From: MB1-2 sp046566065
GTDB taxonomy: Bacteria > Actinomycetota > CADDZG01 > WHSQ01
Direction of reading: 5' to 3'
Assembly: GCA_046566065.1 (NCBI GenBank)
Contig: JBKHXK010000003.1
Location: 1 to 64,000 of the forward strand
Length of the DNA stretch: 64,000 nt
This document shows positions 35,114-43,775 of this stretch, in pieces (position 1 is the stretch's first letter; every line of letters begins with the position of its first letter). Under the pieces are notes generated by a model, which worked only from the letters and a program-made list of their open reading frames with translations, had not been told where the DNA came from and ran no database searches. The position numbers and the translations under genes were made by a program.

Positions 35114-35764
35114 TCAGCCGAGGGGCGGGTCTAGGTGGATGCGGACGATGAGGGCCAGCTCCCGGCCCAGGGCGACCGGGCCCTTCTCGGTCTCGACCGT
35201 GAGCGGCCCTTCCAGCGGAGCGATGTCCTTGACGCTGATCTCGGCCCCCGGCCGGATGCCGATCGAGTCCAGGTAGGGCAGGACCTCTTCCTTCACCTCC
35301 GAGATCTGAGCCACGACCCCCCCGGCGCCGGCGGGCAGCTCGGTGAGACGTTGCAGCGACCGGAGGTCCACGGGGCAGATCGGGTGCCCGTGCGGGCAGT
35401 AGTCGGGGTAGTCGAGCGACTTCGCCATCGCCTCTTCGACCCGGGCCGAGATGGCGTGCTCGATCCGATGGGCCTCGCCGTGGACCTCGTGCCAGGCCAT
35501 CCCCAGCTTCTGAACCAGCAGGCACTCGACCAGGCGGTGGCGGCGGAGCATCGTGTGGGCCAGGCGCCGGCCCTCCGGGGTGAGCAGGATGTCCCCGCCC
35601 TTCTCCCTGGTGAGGTAGCCCTCCCCGGCGAGCCGCTTCAGCATCTCCGAGGCCGAGGGCAGCGATACCTCCAGGGTCCGAGCCAGCACCGTGGCCGTGA
35701 TCCGGTCCCCGTCCTCTTCGAGGCGTTTGATCTCCTCGAGGTAGTCCTCCACCCCTCGCATCAC
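35114..35764 (-). CDS. DtxR-family metal-dependent transcriptional regulator
   Basis: A 216-residue regulator of the IdeR/MntR class. N-terminal winged helix (1-65, 'VSLPSASEMLKRLAGEGYLTREKGGDILLT'), dimerisation and metal domain (70-140) with ligands 'HRLVECLLVQKLG', 'EAHRIEHAIS' and 'CPHGHPICP', and a C-terminal FeoA/SH3-like domain (about 150-214). Such proteins repress iron or manganese uptake genes when metal is bound. No transporter is adjacent. ATG 35761 is an equally good start. Confidence 0.87.
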   Translation of the reverse strand: MMRGVEDYLEEIKRLEEDGDRITATVLARTLEVSLPSASEMLKRLAGEGYLTREKGGDILLTPEGRRLAHTMLRRHRLVECLLVQKLGMAWHEVHGEAHRIEHAISARVEEAMAKSLDYPDYCPHGHPICPVDLRSLQRLTELPAGAGGVVAQISEVKEEVLPYLDSIGIRPGAEISVKDIAPLEGPLTVETEKGPVALGRELALIVRIHLDPPLG

Positions 35765-35866
35765 CCGAAACTACCCCTCCGGGCCCCCCGCGATGACGCT
35801 TTGCTTCCTCTCCTAAACGCCCCGTGAGCAGGGCTTTTGTCCACTGAGGCGAAGTAGGACGTGTGC

Positions 35867-35880
35867 TACGGTCGATCGCT
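35867..35880 (+). promoter_or_regulatory. leaderless promoter of the M23 peptidase
   Basis: TACGGT (35867-35872) ends eight bases before GTG 35881; no Shine-Dalgarno is present. Confidence 0.5.
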
Positions 35881-36924
35881 GTGTCTATGAGACGCGGTCC
35901 GCAGGCGCTCCGCCTCGTGTTGATCTCGCTCCTGTTAACGGCAGCCTCGATCCCTCTGATGGCGCCGGGCGCTTCGGGGGCCGAGACGTTGAAGGAGCTT
36001 CAGGCCCAGAAGGATGCCCTTCAGGCCGACCTGAACGCGGCCCAAGCCGAGATCGAGGAGCTACGCACCAAGCAGGACACGCTCGAGCACCGGATCCACG
36101 AAGCCGACGAGCGCATCGAGGTCCTGCGCAAACGTGAGACCAAGCTCCGATCGCAGGTCGTAGCCCGGGCCCAGGAGCTGTACATGAACGGGAACTCGGA
36201 GATGCTCGAGGCGCTGTTCGGGGGCTCGGATATCTCGGAGCTCATGACGCGCACCGAGGTGCTGTCGCAGCTCTCGCTCGACAACAGCGGGGTGTTCGTG
36301 AACCTGTCCCGGTCGCAGGCCGAGCTCGCCCAGCTCGAGGAGTCCCTCGCGGCCGACCAGAAGTCGCTGGCCGAAGCACAGGCGCAGCTGGCGGATCGCA
36401 ACGACATCTTGCAGTCGAAGTTCCAGTCGATCGCGGCCGAGTACGAGCGTTTGCGTGCCGCGCTGCTGGCGCGGACTCCCGAACCCGCCGCTCCCGCGGC
36501 AAGCACCGCGTCGACCCCGTCGCTTCCTCGCCCGACCGGATCCATGACCTGTCCCGTCGGTGGCGCCACCTCGTTCATCGACAGCTGGGGTGCACCTCGG
36601 GCAGGGCACACGCACCAGGGTGTCGACATGATGGGTGCGTACGGGACCCCGATCGTGGCGATCACGTCGGGCACGATCACGTTGTCGGACTACGGCGACT
36701 CGGCCGGCTACTGGCAGATCCTCTCGGGTGACGACGGCCACCAGTACTGGTACATGCACAACGAGCGCAACATCGTGAACGGCGGGCGCGTGACGGTCGG
36801 GCAGCAGATCGCGACGCTCGGCGACTCCGGCAACGCGGCCGGGACCCCTCACCTCCACTTCGAGTACCACCCGGGCGGCGGAGCGGCGATCAACCCGTAC
36901 CCCCTCGTAGCCTCTCTCTGCTAG
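35881..36924 (+). CDS. secreted coiled-coil M23 (LytM) metallopeptidase
   Basis: A 347-residue exported cell-wall protein, EnvC/NlpD-like in layout. A signal peptide ('LRLVLISLLLTAASIPLMAPGASG') is followed by two long coiled coils (about 33-110 and 135-195), a Pro/Ala/Ser linker and a C-terminal LytM domain. Zinc motifs are present: 'HTHQGVDMM' (HxxxD) and 'HLHFE' (HxH), so it may be an active endopeptidase rather than only an amidase activator. The coiled coil suggests a role at the division site. Confidence 0.85.
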   Translation: MSMRRGPQALRLVLISLLLTAASIPLMAPGASGAETLKELQAQKDALQADLNAAQAEIEELRTKQDTLEHRIHEADERIEVLRKRETKLRSQVVARAQELYMNGNSEMLEALFGGSDISELMTRTEVLSQLSLDNSGVFVNLSRSQAELAQLEESLAADQKSLAEAQAQLADRNDILQSKFQSIAAEYERLRAALLARTPEPAAPAASTASTPSLPRPTGSMTCPVGGATSFIDSWGAPRAGHTHQGVDMMGAYGTPIVAITSGTITLSDYGDSAGYWQILSGDDGHQYWYMHNERNIVNGGRVTVGQQIATLGDSGNAAGTPHLHFEYHPGGGAAINPYPLVASLC

Positions 36925-36936
36925 GAGCGGCCCTCC

Positions 36937-37776
36937 GTGGACCCATTGATCATCACGGTTGCGGCCGTGGGGGCCGAGCTCACCCTCGAGCAGCAACCGA
37001 ACCTTCCCGTCACCCCTGAGGCACTTGCCCGCGACGCGCACGAGTGCGAGCAGGCCGGCGCGTCGATCTATCACTTGCACGTCCGAGATGACCAAGGCGC
37101 GCCCACCATGGACGTGGGTCGCTTCCGAGAGTCCCTCGCGGCGATCAGGGACGCGTCGGACCTGATCGTGCAGTTCACCACGGGGGGAGCGGTCGGCGAT
37201 CCCGAGGAGGCTCGCATCGCTCCGTTGCAGCTTTCCCCCGAGATGGCGACCTTGACCACCGGAAGCGTGAACTTCGGCCGCGACGTCTTCCTGAACCCGG
37301 CCCCCCTGATCGAGCGGCTCTATGCAGAGATGACCTCTCGTGGCGTGATGCCCGAGTACGAGATCTTCGAGGCCGGCATGGTCGCGACCGCGCTGGCCCT
37401 CTACGACAAGCTCGGCCTCGATCACCATCGTCATTTCGACTTCGTCCTCGGAGTCGCCGGAGCGCTCCCGTACGGCCCCGGCGTCCTGTCGTTCCTCACC
37501 GGTCTTCTCCCGCCGGACGCCACCTGGTCTGCAACGGGGATCGGCCGTTCCCATCTCGAGGCCATGAAGGAGACGATCGATATGGGTGGACATGTCCGCA
37601 CCGGATTCGAAGACGTGCGCTACCTGGAGCCGGGCCGCTTGGCCTCCTCGAATGCCGAGTTGATCGGCCGCGTGGCCGACGCAGCCAGGGGCGCGGGCCG
37701 GGACCTAGCGGGCCCCGCGGTCACGCGCCAGATCTTCGGGTTGACGTCTCAGGCAGGAGGTACCCTGGCCCGGTGA
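36937..37776 (+). CDS. BKACE-family (DUF849) beta-keto acid cleavage enzyme
   Basis: A 279-residue TIM barrel of the BKACE family, which condenses beta-keto acids with acetyl-CoA and cleaves them, as in lysine fermentation. The zinc HxH motif 'IYHLHVRDDQG' and the early Glu ('GAELTLEQQPNLPVTPEAL') are present, as are 'TLTTGSVNFGRDVF' and 'ETIDMGGHVRTGFED' with the terminal Glu. The substrate pocket varies in this family, so the keto acid is unknown. GTG 36937 follows AGGAG by nine bases. The stop overlaps the rsiG start (GTGA). Confidence 0.85.
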   Translation: MDPLIITVAAVGAELTLEQQPNLPVTPEALARDAHECEQAGASIYHLHVRDDQGAPTMDVGRFRESLAAIRDASDLIVQFTTGGAVGDPEEARIAPLQLSPEMATLTTGSVNFGRDVFLNPAPLIERLYAEMTSRGVMPEYEIFEAGMVATALALYDKLGLDHHRHFDFVLGVAGALPYGPGVLSFLTGLLPPDATWSATGIGRSHLEAMKETIDMGGHVRTGFEDVRYLEPGRLASSNAELIGRVADAARGAGRDLAGPAVTRQIFGLTSQAGGTLAR

Positions 37777-38312
37777 GCGAGGTCAAGAGAAGGCTCGTCG
37801 ACCGCATCATCGAGGCGTCCTACATCGAAGGGCTTACAGAGCTTTCGATGGAGGACCTGCGTGCCATGCGCGACGAGTGCGCCGAGGGAGAGACAGAGGT
37901 CTCCTTCGAGCGGAAGCTCTGCCAGGCCCGCATAGACATCTTGTCGGCAGAGCTCGACCATCGCAGCGGGAAATCGACCGGAGATCTGATCGCCCGGCTT
38001 CCCGAGATCCTGGCTGAAGGCACCAGCGGGTCTGCCGGTGTGCTTCCCAGCCGCGCCCCGGATCTATCGATCCCTCGCAACACAGACATCCCCAGGAGGC
38101 GCGTGGAGGAGATCGTCGGCGAGCAGACGCTTGCACGCCTGTCGCAGGTCCCGACCGAGGAGATCAAGAAGATCATCGAGTCACTTGCCGAGCACGAGAG
38201 GATCCTGTCGGGGAAACGCAAGCGGGTGCACGAGGTCCTCGACTCGGTGCAGGCCGAGATCGTGCGGCGTTACACGAGCGGCGAAGAGGACGTGAACGAC
38301 GTCCTGGCCTGA
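37773..38312 (+). CDS. rsiG: RsiG-family c-di-GMP-responsive anti-sigma factor
   Basis: A 179-residue helical protein. Residues 40-55 match the RsiG c-di-GMP signature E-x3-S-x2-R-x3-Q-x3-D exactly (Glu40, Ser44, Arg47, Gln51, Asp55). Residues 142-157 repeat it with His for Gln (Glu142, Ser146, Arg149, His153, Asp157). In Streptomyces, RsiG holds the sigma factor WhiG when c-di-GMP is bound; each helix of its coiled coil carries one motif. This gene has the two-motif form. WhiG is not in the window. GTG 37773 overlaps the BKACE stop; AGGAGG lies 12 bases upstream and a TACCCT six bases upstream. Confidence 0.85.
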   Translation: MSEVKRRLVDRIIEASYIEGLTELSMEDLRAMRDECAEGETEVSFERKLCQARIDILSAELDHRSGKSTGDLIARLPEILAEGTSGSAGVLPSRAPDLSIPRNTDIPRRRVEEIVGEQTLARLSQVPTEEIKKIIESLAEHERILSGKRKRVHEVLDSVQAEIVRRYTSGEEDVNDVLA

Positions 38313-38317
38313 CGGCC

Positions 38318-39187
38318 TCAGTGCTTCTTCTTTCCCTTGCCCTTCGGGGTGTCGTGTGACTTCTCGTTGCCGCCTGCGTTCGAGTGCGCCGGCGGTCCCT
38401 GACGCGAGGGCTTCGGGCGTGGAGCGGGTGACGTCTGGTGCGATGACTTCGACCTGGTGCCTGACGCCGTGGTGGGCGCTCGGTATCGCGAGCTCGATCG
38501 GTGACTCTTCCCTTTGCCCTTCTTGATCTTCTTGACCTTGGTTTTCTTCTTGGCCTTCTCGTTGTTCTTGCTCGTCTTGGCGTGGTGGGCCTTGTGTGCG
38601 TGTTTCCCGTCGTGACGAGCGTCGCTCTGGGCGGTCCGAGCGTCATCGGGACCTTCGGAGCCTTCGGCCCGTGAGGTGACGAGCAGCACTCCCTCCGCGC
38701 GGAAGCGTCCATCGAAGGTTTCGCCATCGGCTCGACCGGTGCCGGTCGCGCTCGGCGAAGTCGCAGCGGGGTCGGCGAGACCTGCAAGGTCGATCGGCGC
38801 AGGCGGCATCGTCACTGGGATGAGTGGGATCAAGGCCAGTGGAACGGGGACCGGCTCGCTCTCGGTGGCTTCACCCGGGGCCGGGCCGCGTGTGTGGACG
38901 CTCCTCGGATCGATCGGCTGGACGGTTATCGAGGCGGGACGTCCGGAGGTTCGTTCCGCGGGGGTCGCGATGCGAAGCTCGGGGAAACCGTCGAGGCTGG
39001 TGCGCTGAGCGACCAGGGAGAACACGACGAGACTCCCGGCGGTGAGCGCGGCCAGAGCGGCTCCCACGAAGGGAGCCCAGGTGCGTCGCCGGATCTCTTC
39101 CACCTGCCTCTCCATGGTGAGTTGCTTCGCCGCCCGTCGCCGGAGTCCTGCTCTCTCCGTTGTTGTTCCCTCACGCTGCGTAGTCAA
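38318..39187 (-). CDS. single-pass membrane protein with Lys/Ser-rich tail
   Basis: A 289-residue protein of unknown function. A short cytoplasmic segment ('RQVEEIRRRTWAP') leads to one membrane helix (about residues 39-60). The outside part is Pro/Ala-rich and ends in a strongly basic low-complexity tail ('KKKTKVKKIKKGKGKS', then Ser/Arg/Pro and 'KGKGKKKH'). TTG 39187 is chosen because TAAGAT ends eight bases upstream, as in other leaderless genes here; an ATG at codon 25 is an alternative. The tail could bind anionic polymers or nucleic acid. Confidence 0.6.
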   Translation of the reverse strand: MTTQREGTTTERAGLRRRAAKQLTMERQVEEIRRRTWAPFVGAALAALTAGSLVVFSLVAQRTSLDGFPELRIATPAERTSGRPASITVQPIDPRSVHTRGPAPGEATESEPVPVPLALIPLIPVTMPPAPIDLAGLADPAATSPSATGTGRADGETFDGRFRAEGVLLVTSRAEGSEGPDDARTAQSDARHDGKHAHKAHHAKTSKNNEKAKKKTKVKKIKKGKGKSHRSSSRYRAPTTASGTRSKSSHQTSPAPRPKPSRQGPPAHSNAGGNEKSHDTPKGKGKKKH

Positions 39188-39201
39188 ACTAGTCCATCTT
39201 A
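39188..39201 (-). promoter_or_regulatory. leaderless promoter upstream of TTG 39187
   Basis: On the minus strand TAAGAT (39196-39201) ends eight bases before the TTG start; no Shine-Dalgarno is visible. Confidence 0.4.
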
Positions 39202-39304
39202 GCTAGGCATCGTCCGATTCGCCCGATTCCTTGAGGACTCTCTGCTTGCAACTGTTATGCAGATATGCTTAGATAGCTAGCATCAGGGATGGAGGGAGGC
39301 AAGG

Positions 39305-39700
39305 GTGACGACCGGTCGCATGAAGCTCGACGAACTCGGTTCGTTCATCCGCGAGCAGCGCCGGGGCGCCCGGCTCTCGCTGCGGAAGCTGTCGGATCTC
39401 GCCGGGATATCGAACCCCTACCTCTCGCAGATCGAGCGAGGGCTTCGCAAGCCCTCCGCGGAGATATTGCAGGCGATAGCCAAGGCTCTGCGTATCTCCG
39501 CCGAGACGCTGTACGTGCAGGCCGGGATCCTCGACGAGAACCGCGACCACGACCTGGTGGCCGAGATCCTCAAGGACCCATCGCTCAACGAGCGACAGAA
39601 GAAGGCGCTGATCGACCATTACCGCAGCTACATAGAGACGACGGATCCGGTCGAGCGGGCCGCAACCGTGCAAGACGTGATCGAACAGGACGATCTATGA
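39305..39700 (+). CDS. XRE-family helix-turn-helix regulator
   Basis: A 131-residue protein with an N-terminal HTH_XRE domain (residues 10-65, 'LRKLSDLAGISNPYLSQIERGLRKPSAEILQAIAKAL') and a helical C-terminal half ('VAEILKDPSLNERQKKALIDHYRSYIE'). The latter resembles the actinobacterial regulators placed before small HBHA-like or phasin-like genes. GTG 39305 follows GGAGG. The upstream region is unusually A/T-rich, with TTGCAA (39246-39251) and TAGATA (about 39270) as a possible sigma-70-type promoter. Confidence 0.82.
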   Translation: MTTGRMKLDELGSFIREQRRGARLSLRKLSDLAGISNPYLSQIERGLRKPSAEILQAIAKALRISAETLYVQAGILDENRDHDLVAEILKDPSLNERQKKALIDHYRSYIETTDPVERAATVQDVIEQDDL

Positions 39701-39850
39701 GAGCCACAAGGTTTGACGGGAATCCGGAGCGACCCTCTTCATCCCCCCCACCCGCGTTGGATCGCGTCTGCGGTTACGCATGCGCGGCTCGACGAGCTTC
39801 GATTCCCGTCATCTCTTTTCCCTACGACCCCAGCGAAGGAGGTGAATCCA

Positions 39851-40156
39851 TTGGCTAAGACACAAGAGCTCCTGTATGCAGCGATCGGAGCCGGCGACCT
39901 CGCCGTAGAGAAGGTGCGTGGTCTCCGCGAGCTCACCGATCGCAAGCAGACCGAGAAGGTCTACAAGGACTTCGTGAAGCGGGGCCGCACCATCAGCACC
40001 CGCATCAAGAACTCGGCCCCCACGAAGAATGCCGTCGCCCAGACCAAGAGTGCTCGGTCTCAGGTGAAGGCAGCCGCCACAAGCGTCCGCAAGGCCGTCA
40101 AGGCGGATGTTCGTGCCACCACGTCCGCCGCGACCAAGGCCGTCAAGGCTTCTTGA
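39851..40156 (+). CDS. small basic HBHA-like protein
   Basis: A 101-residue Lys/Ala-rich helical protein. TTG 39851 is preferred because AAGGAGGTGA stands eight bases upstream. The N-terminus 'LLYAAIGAGDLAVEKVRGL' resembles the opening of mycobacterial heparin-binding hemagglutinin and related lipid-droplet or DNA-associated proteins. The C-terminal third ('VRKAVKADVRATTSAATKAVKAS') is histone-H1-like. It follows the XRE gene by 150 bases and ends in a strong terminator. A membrane, polymer or nucleoid role is possible. Confidence 0.65.
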   Translation: MAKTQELLYAAIGAGDLAVEKVRGLRELTDRKQTEKVYKDFVKRGRTISTRIKNSAPTKNAVAQTKSARSQVKAAATSVRKAVKADVRATTSAATKAVKAS

Positions 40157-40170
40157 CCCGCAGTGGGATC

Positions 40171-40215
40171 AACGGGCCCGCCCCCCTCGGAGTACGAGGA
40201 TCGGCGGGCCCGTTT
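40171..40215 (+). terminator. Rho-independent terminator
   Basis: A perfect 12-pair stem, AACGGGCCCGCC (40171-40182) with GGCGGGCCCGTT (40203-40214), around a 20-base loop, followed by a short T run. It ends the HBHA-like gene unit. Confidence 0.8.
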
Positions 40216-40287
40216 CGTCCCCCCCGTCGCCGGTGACGAAGGAATCGGCGGGGACTCCCCTTCGTTAGGACTACCGTGACTCCAACG

Positions 40288-41304
40288 ATGACCACTCTTC
40301 AGATGCGCCTCGACTGCACCGAGCGCTGTTTCGACCTGCCCGAGTGGCATCAGCTCTTGAACAGCGACCCCGATCGGCACGTCTTCGCCACCCCTAGATG
40401 GAACAAGCTGTGGTGGGAGGAGTTCGGCGCCGACAAGGATCTGTTCGTTCTCTCCTTGGTGCGGGGTGACGAGGTCGTGGCCCTGGTCCCGCTCTACCGG
40501 AAGCACGAGGGCGAGCGGAAGATCCTGCGGTTCGTGGGGGGCATCGACCTGACCGACTACCTCGGCCCCATCTGCTCGTTGGAGGACCGGGACGATGTCG
40601 CCGACACGCTGGTCGACTGGCTTACGACCACCGATGTGGAATGGGACGAGTTCGATGCCCACAACATGCCGGTACCGTTCGGGTTCGCCGAGTTCCTGGT
40701 CGAGCGAGCCCACGCCAAGGAGCTCGCTTTCACGATCGATCAGGAGGAGACCGCGGCCGTGCTGCCGTTGCCGACCGACTGGGAGTCGTATCTCGAGGGG
40801 TTGGCCTCGAAAGAGCGCCGGGAGCTGAAACGGAAGATCCGCCGTCTCTATCGCGAGCACCCCGATGCGACGTTCCGAACGGCGACGGCGGAGACGTTGG
40901 AGGCCGACCTGAAGACCTTCGTGGAGATGCATCGCGGGGCCGAGGGCCACAAGGGCCACTTCATGAAGCCCGAGATCGCCACCTTCTTCGAGCGGGTCGC
41001 GCTCTCGTTCATGGAGGCCGGTTGGCTGCGGCTGGATCTTCTGGAGATCGGGGGCCGGGCCGTCGCTTCGACGTTCTCGTTCGAGGCTGCCGGCCGCTTC
41101 TACCTCTACAACTCCGCTTACGAGCCCGACGCCGCGCGGCTGTCCCCGGGACTCGTGCTGGTAGCGCATCTGGTCGAGTCCGCCATCGAGAGAGAGCTCG
41201 CATTCTTCGACTTCCTGCGCGGCCCCGAGCGTTACAAGTACCAACTCGGCGCGCAGGCAGTGCCTCTGCACAACGTGAAGATCTTCCGATCGGCCAACGG
41301 ATGA
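40288..41304 (+). CDS. GNAT/FemAB-like acetyltransferase (BcsL/CelD family)
   Basis: A 338-residue protein with the Acetyltransf_6 fold. Recognisable parts are 'HVFATPRWNKLWWEEFG', 'VALVPLYRK', 'SKERRELKRKIRRL' and the C-terminal 'FDFLRGPERYKYQLGA'. Family members add acyl or aminoacyl groups to sugars or peptides in envelope synthesis. ATG 40288 is preferred (TACCGT nine bases upstream) over GTG 40276. It overlaps the glycosyltransferase start (ATGA), so the two probably act on the same glycan or thiol precursor. Confidence 0.75.
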   Translation: MTTLQMRLDCTERCFDLPEWHQLLNSDPDRHVFATPRWNKLWWEEFGADKDLFVLSLVRGDEVVALVPLYRKHEGERKILRFVGGIDLTDYLGPICSLEDRDDVADTLVDWLTTTDVEWDEFDAHNMPVPFGFAEFLVERAHAKELAFTIDQEETAAVLPLPTDWESYLEGLASKERRELKRKIRRLYREHPDATFRTATAETLEADLKTFVEMHRGAEGHKGHFMKPEIATFFERVALSFMEAGWLRLDLLEIGGRAVASTFSFEAAGRFYLYNSAYEPDAARLSPGLVLVAHLVESAIERELAFFDFLRGPERYKYQLGAQAVPLHNVKIFRSANG

Positions 41305-42542
41305 TGCACGTAGCCGTCATCTCGTATCACTCTTCCCCTCTGGAAGAACCCGGCTCCGGTGACGCGGGGGGGATGACCGTCTACGTCCGTAGCCTCGCCG
41401 AGGCGCTGTCCGCGCGCGGTGTGACGACCGACGTTTTCACGCGCGCTCAAGGTCCAGGACGCGGGCCGGTCACGGTCTCGCCGGGTGTCCGCGTGATCCC
41501 GATCCCCGCCGGGCCGATCGAGCCGCTGCCGAAGGAGCAGCTCCAAGCCCACATCGCAGAGTTCGTGTCTGGGATCAGGGCCTTCTCGCTGACGCAGCGC
41601 ATCTCCTACGACCTGATCCACTCGCACTACTGGCAGTCGGGTCTGGCGGGCACGGAGCTGAGCAGGGCCTGGGACGTTCCGCTCGTGCACTCCCACCACA
41701 CGCTGGGTCGCGTGAAGAACCGATTCCTGGCCCCGGGCGACGCGCCGGAGCCGGTTCGCAGGCTGGACGGAGAGGACCAGGTCATCGCCGCAGCCGACGT
41801 CCTGGTGGCCTCGACCGACGACGAGCTCGAGCATCTCTCCTGCCTCTATGGGGCCTCTCACGACCGCCTGAAGAGGCTCCATCCAGGCGTAGACCACTCC
41901 GTGTTCCGCCCGATGGACCGGGCGGCGGCCCGGCGCGAGCTGGGCCTGGGGGACGGTGCCATCCTCTTGTTCGTAGGGAGGCTGCAGCGCCTCAAGGGGG
42001 CCGATCTGGCTCTCAGGGCGCTCGAGGAGCTGGCTCCTGCCCTCGATCGCGAGGTCTCGTTGCTGCTCGTGGGGGGAGCTTCCGGTCCCGCTGGAGGATC
42101 CGAGGTCGTTCGACTCCAGCGTCTGGCCCGGGAACTGGGGATCGAGGATCGGGTTTCGTTCGTCGGCCCGCAGCCGCATCACCTGCTGCCGATCTATTAC
42201 AACGCGAGCGATGTCGTGACGGTGTGCTCCCATTCGGAATCGTTCGGGTTGGCCGCGTTGGAAGCTCACGCGTGTGGCATACCGGTGGTTGGTACTCCGG
42301 TCGGCGGCCTGTCGCACATCGTGCGCGACGGACGGTCTGGGTATCTAGTCTCGGAGAGAGACCCAGCCGTTTTCGCGGGACGTCTCAAAACCGTGCTTTC
42401 GGATCCCGAACTACACGCGCGTTTCTCCGCCGAGGCCGAAGAAACCGCAGCGGGTTTCTCGTGGGAGCGGGCCGCGAGTGAGTTCATCGAGCTTTACGAA
42501 TGTCTGGTCCGCGAAGGATCTCCCGAGGTCTGCACCTGCTGA
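41301..42542 (+). CDS. GT4 glycosyltransferase, MshA-like
   Basis: A 413-residue GT-B enzyme. The N-terminal 'ISYHSSPLEEPGSGDAGGMTVYV' in parts is close to MshA (UDP-GlcNAc:inositol-phosphate transferase of mycothiol synthesis), as are 'HSHYWQSGLAGTELS' and the donor-site 'SHSESFGLAALEAHACGIPVVGTPVGG' with the EX7E motif. MshA assignment is plausible but sucrose-phosphate-synthase-like GT4s look similar. The start overlaps the preceding acetyltransferase stop. MshD, also an acetyltransferase of this pathway, has a different fold signature, so the neighbour does not settle it. Confidence 0.75.
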   Translation: MMHVAVISYHSSPLEEPGSGDAGGMTVYVRSLAEALSARGVTTDVFTRAQGPGRGPVTVSPGVRVIPIPAGPIEPLPKEQLQAHIAEFVSGIRAFSLTQRISYDLIHSHYWQSGLAGTELSRAWDVPLVHSHHTLGRVKNRFLAPGDAPEPVRRLDGEDQVIAAADVLVASTDDELEHLSCLYGASHDRLKRLHPGVDHSVFRPMDRAAARRELGLGDGAILLFVGRLQRLKGADLALRALEELAPALDREVSLLLVGGASGPAGGSEVVRLQRLARELGIEDRVSFVGPQPHHLLPIYYNASDVVTVCSHSESFGLAALEAHACGIPVVGTPVGGLSHIVRDGRSGYLVSERDPAVFAGRLKTVLSDPELHARFSAEAEETAAGFSWERAASEFIELYECLVREGSPEVCTC

Positions 42543-42819
42543 CCGCGACGCGTCAGAAAAAACTTCTCACAACGCGAAGAAAAATCGCGAGCCCCTGACC
42601 TGCACATTCGTTGCGCGAGCAGGGCGTTTACGAGGTTGACGATTCGCACGATGGGTCGCTATGTTCTCGCACGGCCTCAGAAGCCAGCATCTTGTCGGGT
42701 CTCGTGTGTGGGGAAGTGCACGAGGTTCGGCTCGATAAAGGTTTCTGGGGCCACTTTTTTTTCTCGGATCACCCTGATCGTCTAACGGATGATGTGAGAG
42801 ATGAACGGAGTTTGCGGTT
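42543..42819. other. 277-base gap without a supported gene
   Basis: Between two convergent genes. It is more A/T-rich than its surroundings, with A runs at 42558-42585, a CGCGA-AGAAAAA-TCGCG inverted repeat near 42575-42595 and a run of eight T near 42757. A 70-codon frame exists but has no start signal or family resemblance. I see no RNA gene. Confidence 0.5.
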
Positions 42820-43734
42820 CTAGCTGCCGGCCATCGCGCGCAAGAAGAAGCGCAGGTTCGCGGGTCGCTCCGCGATGCGACGCATCAGGTACGGATACCA
42901 AGCGGATCCGAACGGGACGTACACGTTCACTCGGTGACCTTGTTGCGCGAGCTGCTCCTGTAGGTCGCGCCTGATCCCGTAGAGCATCTGGATCTCGAAG
43001 CTCTGAGCTCCGCCTCCCGCCCGCGAAGCCGCCTTCTTGGCGTGCTCGATCAGAGCGTCGTCGTGGGTCGCGATCCCGGGATCCGAGCCCTTGGTGAACA
43101 GCCAGTCGGTCAGGTACTTGAACTGGGCTTCGATCTCGCTCTTCTTCTGGAAGGCGACCTCCGGGGGCTCCGAGTAGGCCCCCTTGACCAACCTGACCTT
43201 GGGGGGCATCTCGGTGGCCAGATCCTCGAGATCCACCGCCGTGCGCCTCAGATAGGCCTGGATGGCGAGCCTCGTCTCGGGGAACTCCCGGCGGATGGCC
43301 TTGAAGACCTCGAGGGTGGCGGACACGTACTCGGACTGCTCCATGTCGATCTCGAGGCTGCTCCCGACCGCCTGAGCCTCGGCGCCGAGGGTGCGGATGT
43401 ACCCCACGCACGCGTCCCGGTCGAGGGTCAGGCCCAGCTGGGTCAGCTTCACCGAGACCGTCGTGTCGATGCCGGTCGTCTCGATCTCTTTGATCGAGGC
43501 GAGGTACTCCTCGAAGGCGGCCTTGGCCCCGGTGGGGTCCATGACCCCCTCACCGAGGAGGTCGAGGATCCCCCCGATGTTCTTGGCGTTCAGCTGTTGG
43601 ATCGCGTCGATGGCGTCTGCCAGCCGATCGCCTGCCACGAATCGCTTGACCACCGAGCTGGTCAGTTTCCCCTCGGTGACGAAGCGCTGGATCCGTGGTT
43701 TCTCCGAGGCCCACAACCAACTCTCTCTGAACAT
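42820..43734 (-). CDS. proline dehydrogenase (monofunctional)
   Basis: Oxidises proline to pyrroline-5-carboxylate using FAD. The 304-residue TIM-barrel protein has the family motifs 'SVKLTQLGL', 'RLVKGAYSEPPEVAF', 'GIATHDDALIEHA', 'FEIQMLYGIRRDLQ' and 'NVYVPFGSAWYPYLMRRIAERPANLRFF', including the C-terminal substrate arginines. It is divergent from proC, the enzyme running the reverse direction, with about 40 bases between starts. The P5C dehydrogenase partner is not in the window. Confidence 0.92.
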   Translation of the reverse strand: MFRESWLWASEKPRIQRFVTEGKLTSSVVKRFVAGDRLADAIDAIQQLNAKNIGGILDLLGEGVMDPTGAKAAFEEYLASIKEIETTGIDTTVSVKLTQLGLTLDRDACVGYIRTLGAEAQAVGSSLEIDMEQSEYVSATLEVFKAIRREFPETRLAIQAYLRRTAVDLEDLATEMPPKVRLVKGAYSEPPEVAFQKKSEIEAQFKYLTDWLFTKGSDPGIATHDDALIEHAKKAASRAGGGAQSFEIQMLYGIRRDLQEQLAQQGHRVNVYVPFGSAWYPYLMRRIAERPANLRFFLRAMAGS

Positions 43735-43775
43735 GGCCGCCTATCATGCACTCAAACACCACGGGAAGGAACGTC

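Noticed and set aside
40641..41300. N-terminal extension of the glycosyltransferase to 633 residues
   Set aside because: The extension is an Arg-rich shadow of the acetyltransferase gene; the GT4 fold and ATGA overlap place the start at 41301.
42611..42823. 70-codon plus-strand ORF between the glycosyltransferase and proline dehydrogenase genes
   Set aside because: No ribosome binding site, no leaderless promoter, no recognisable family and atypical base composition.
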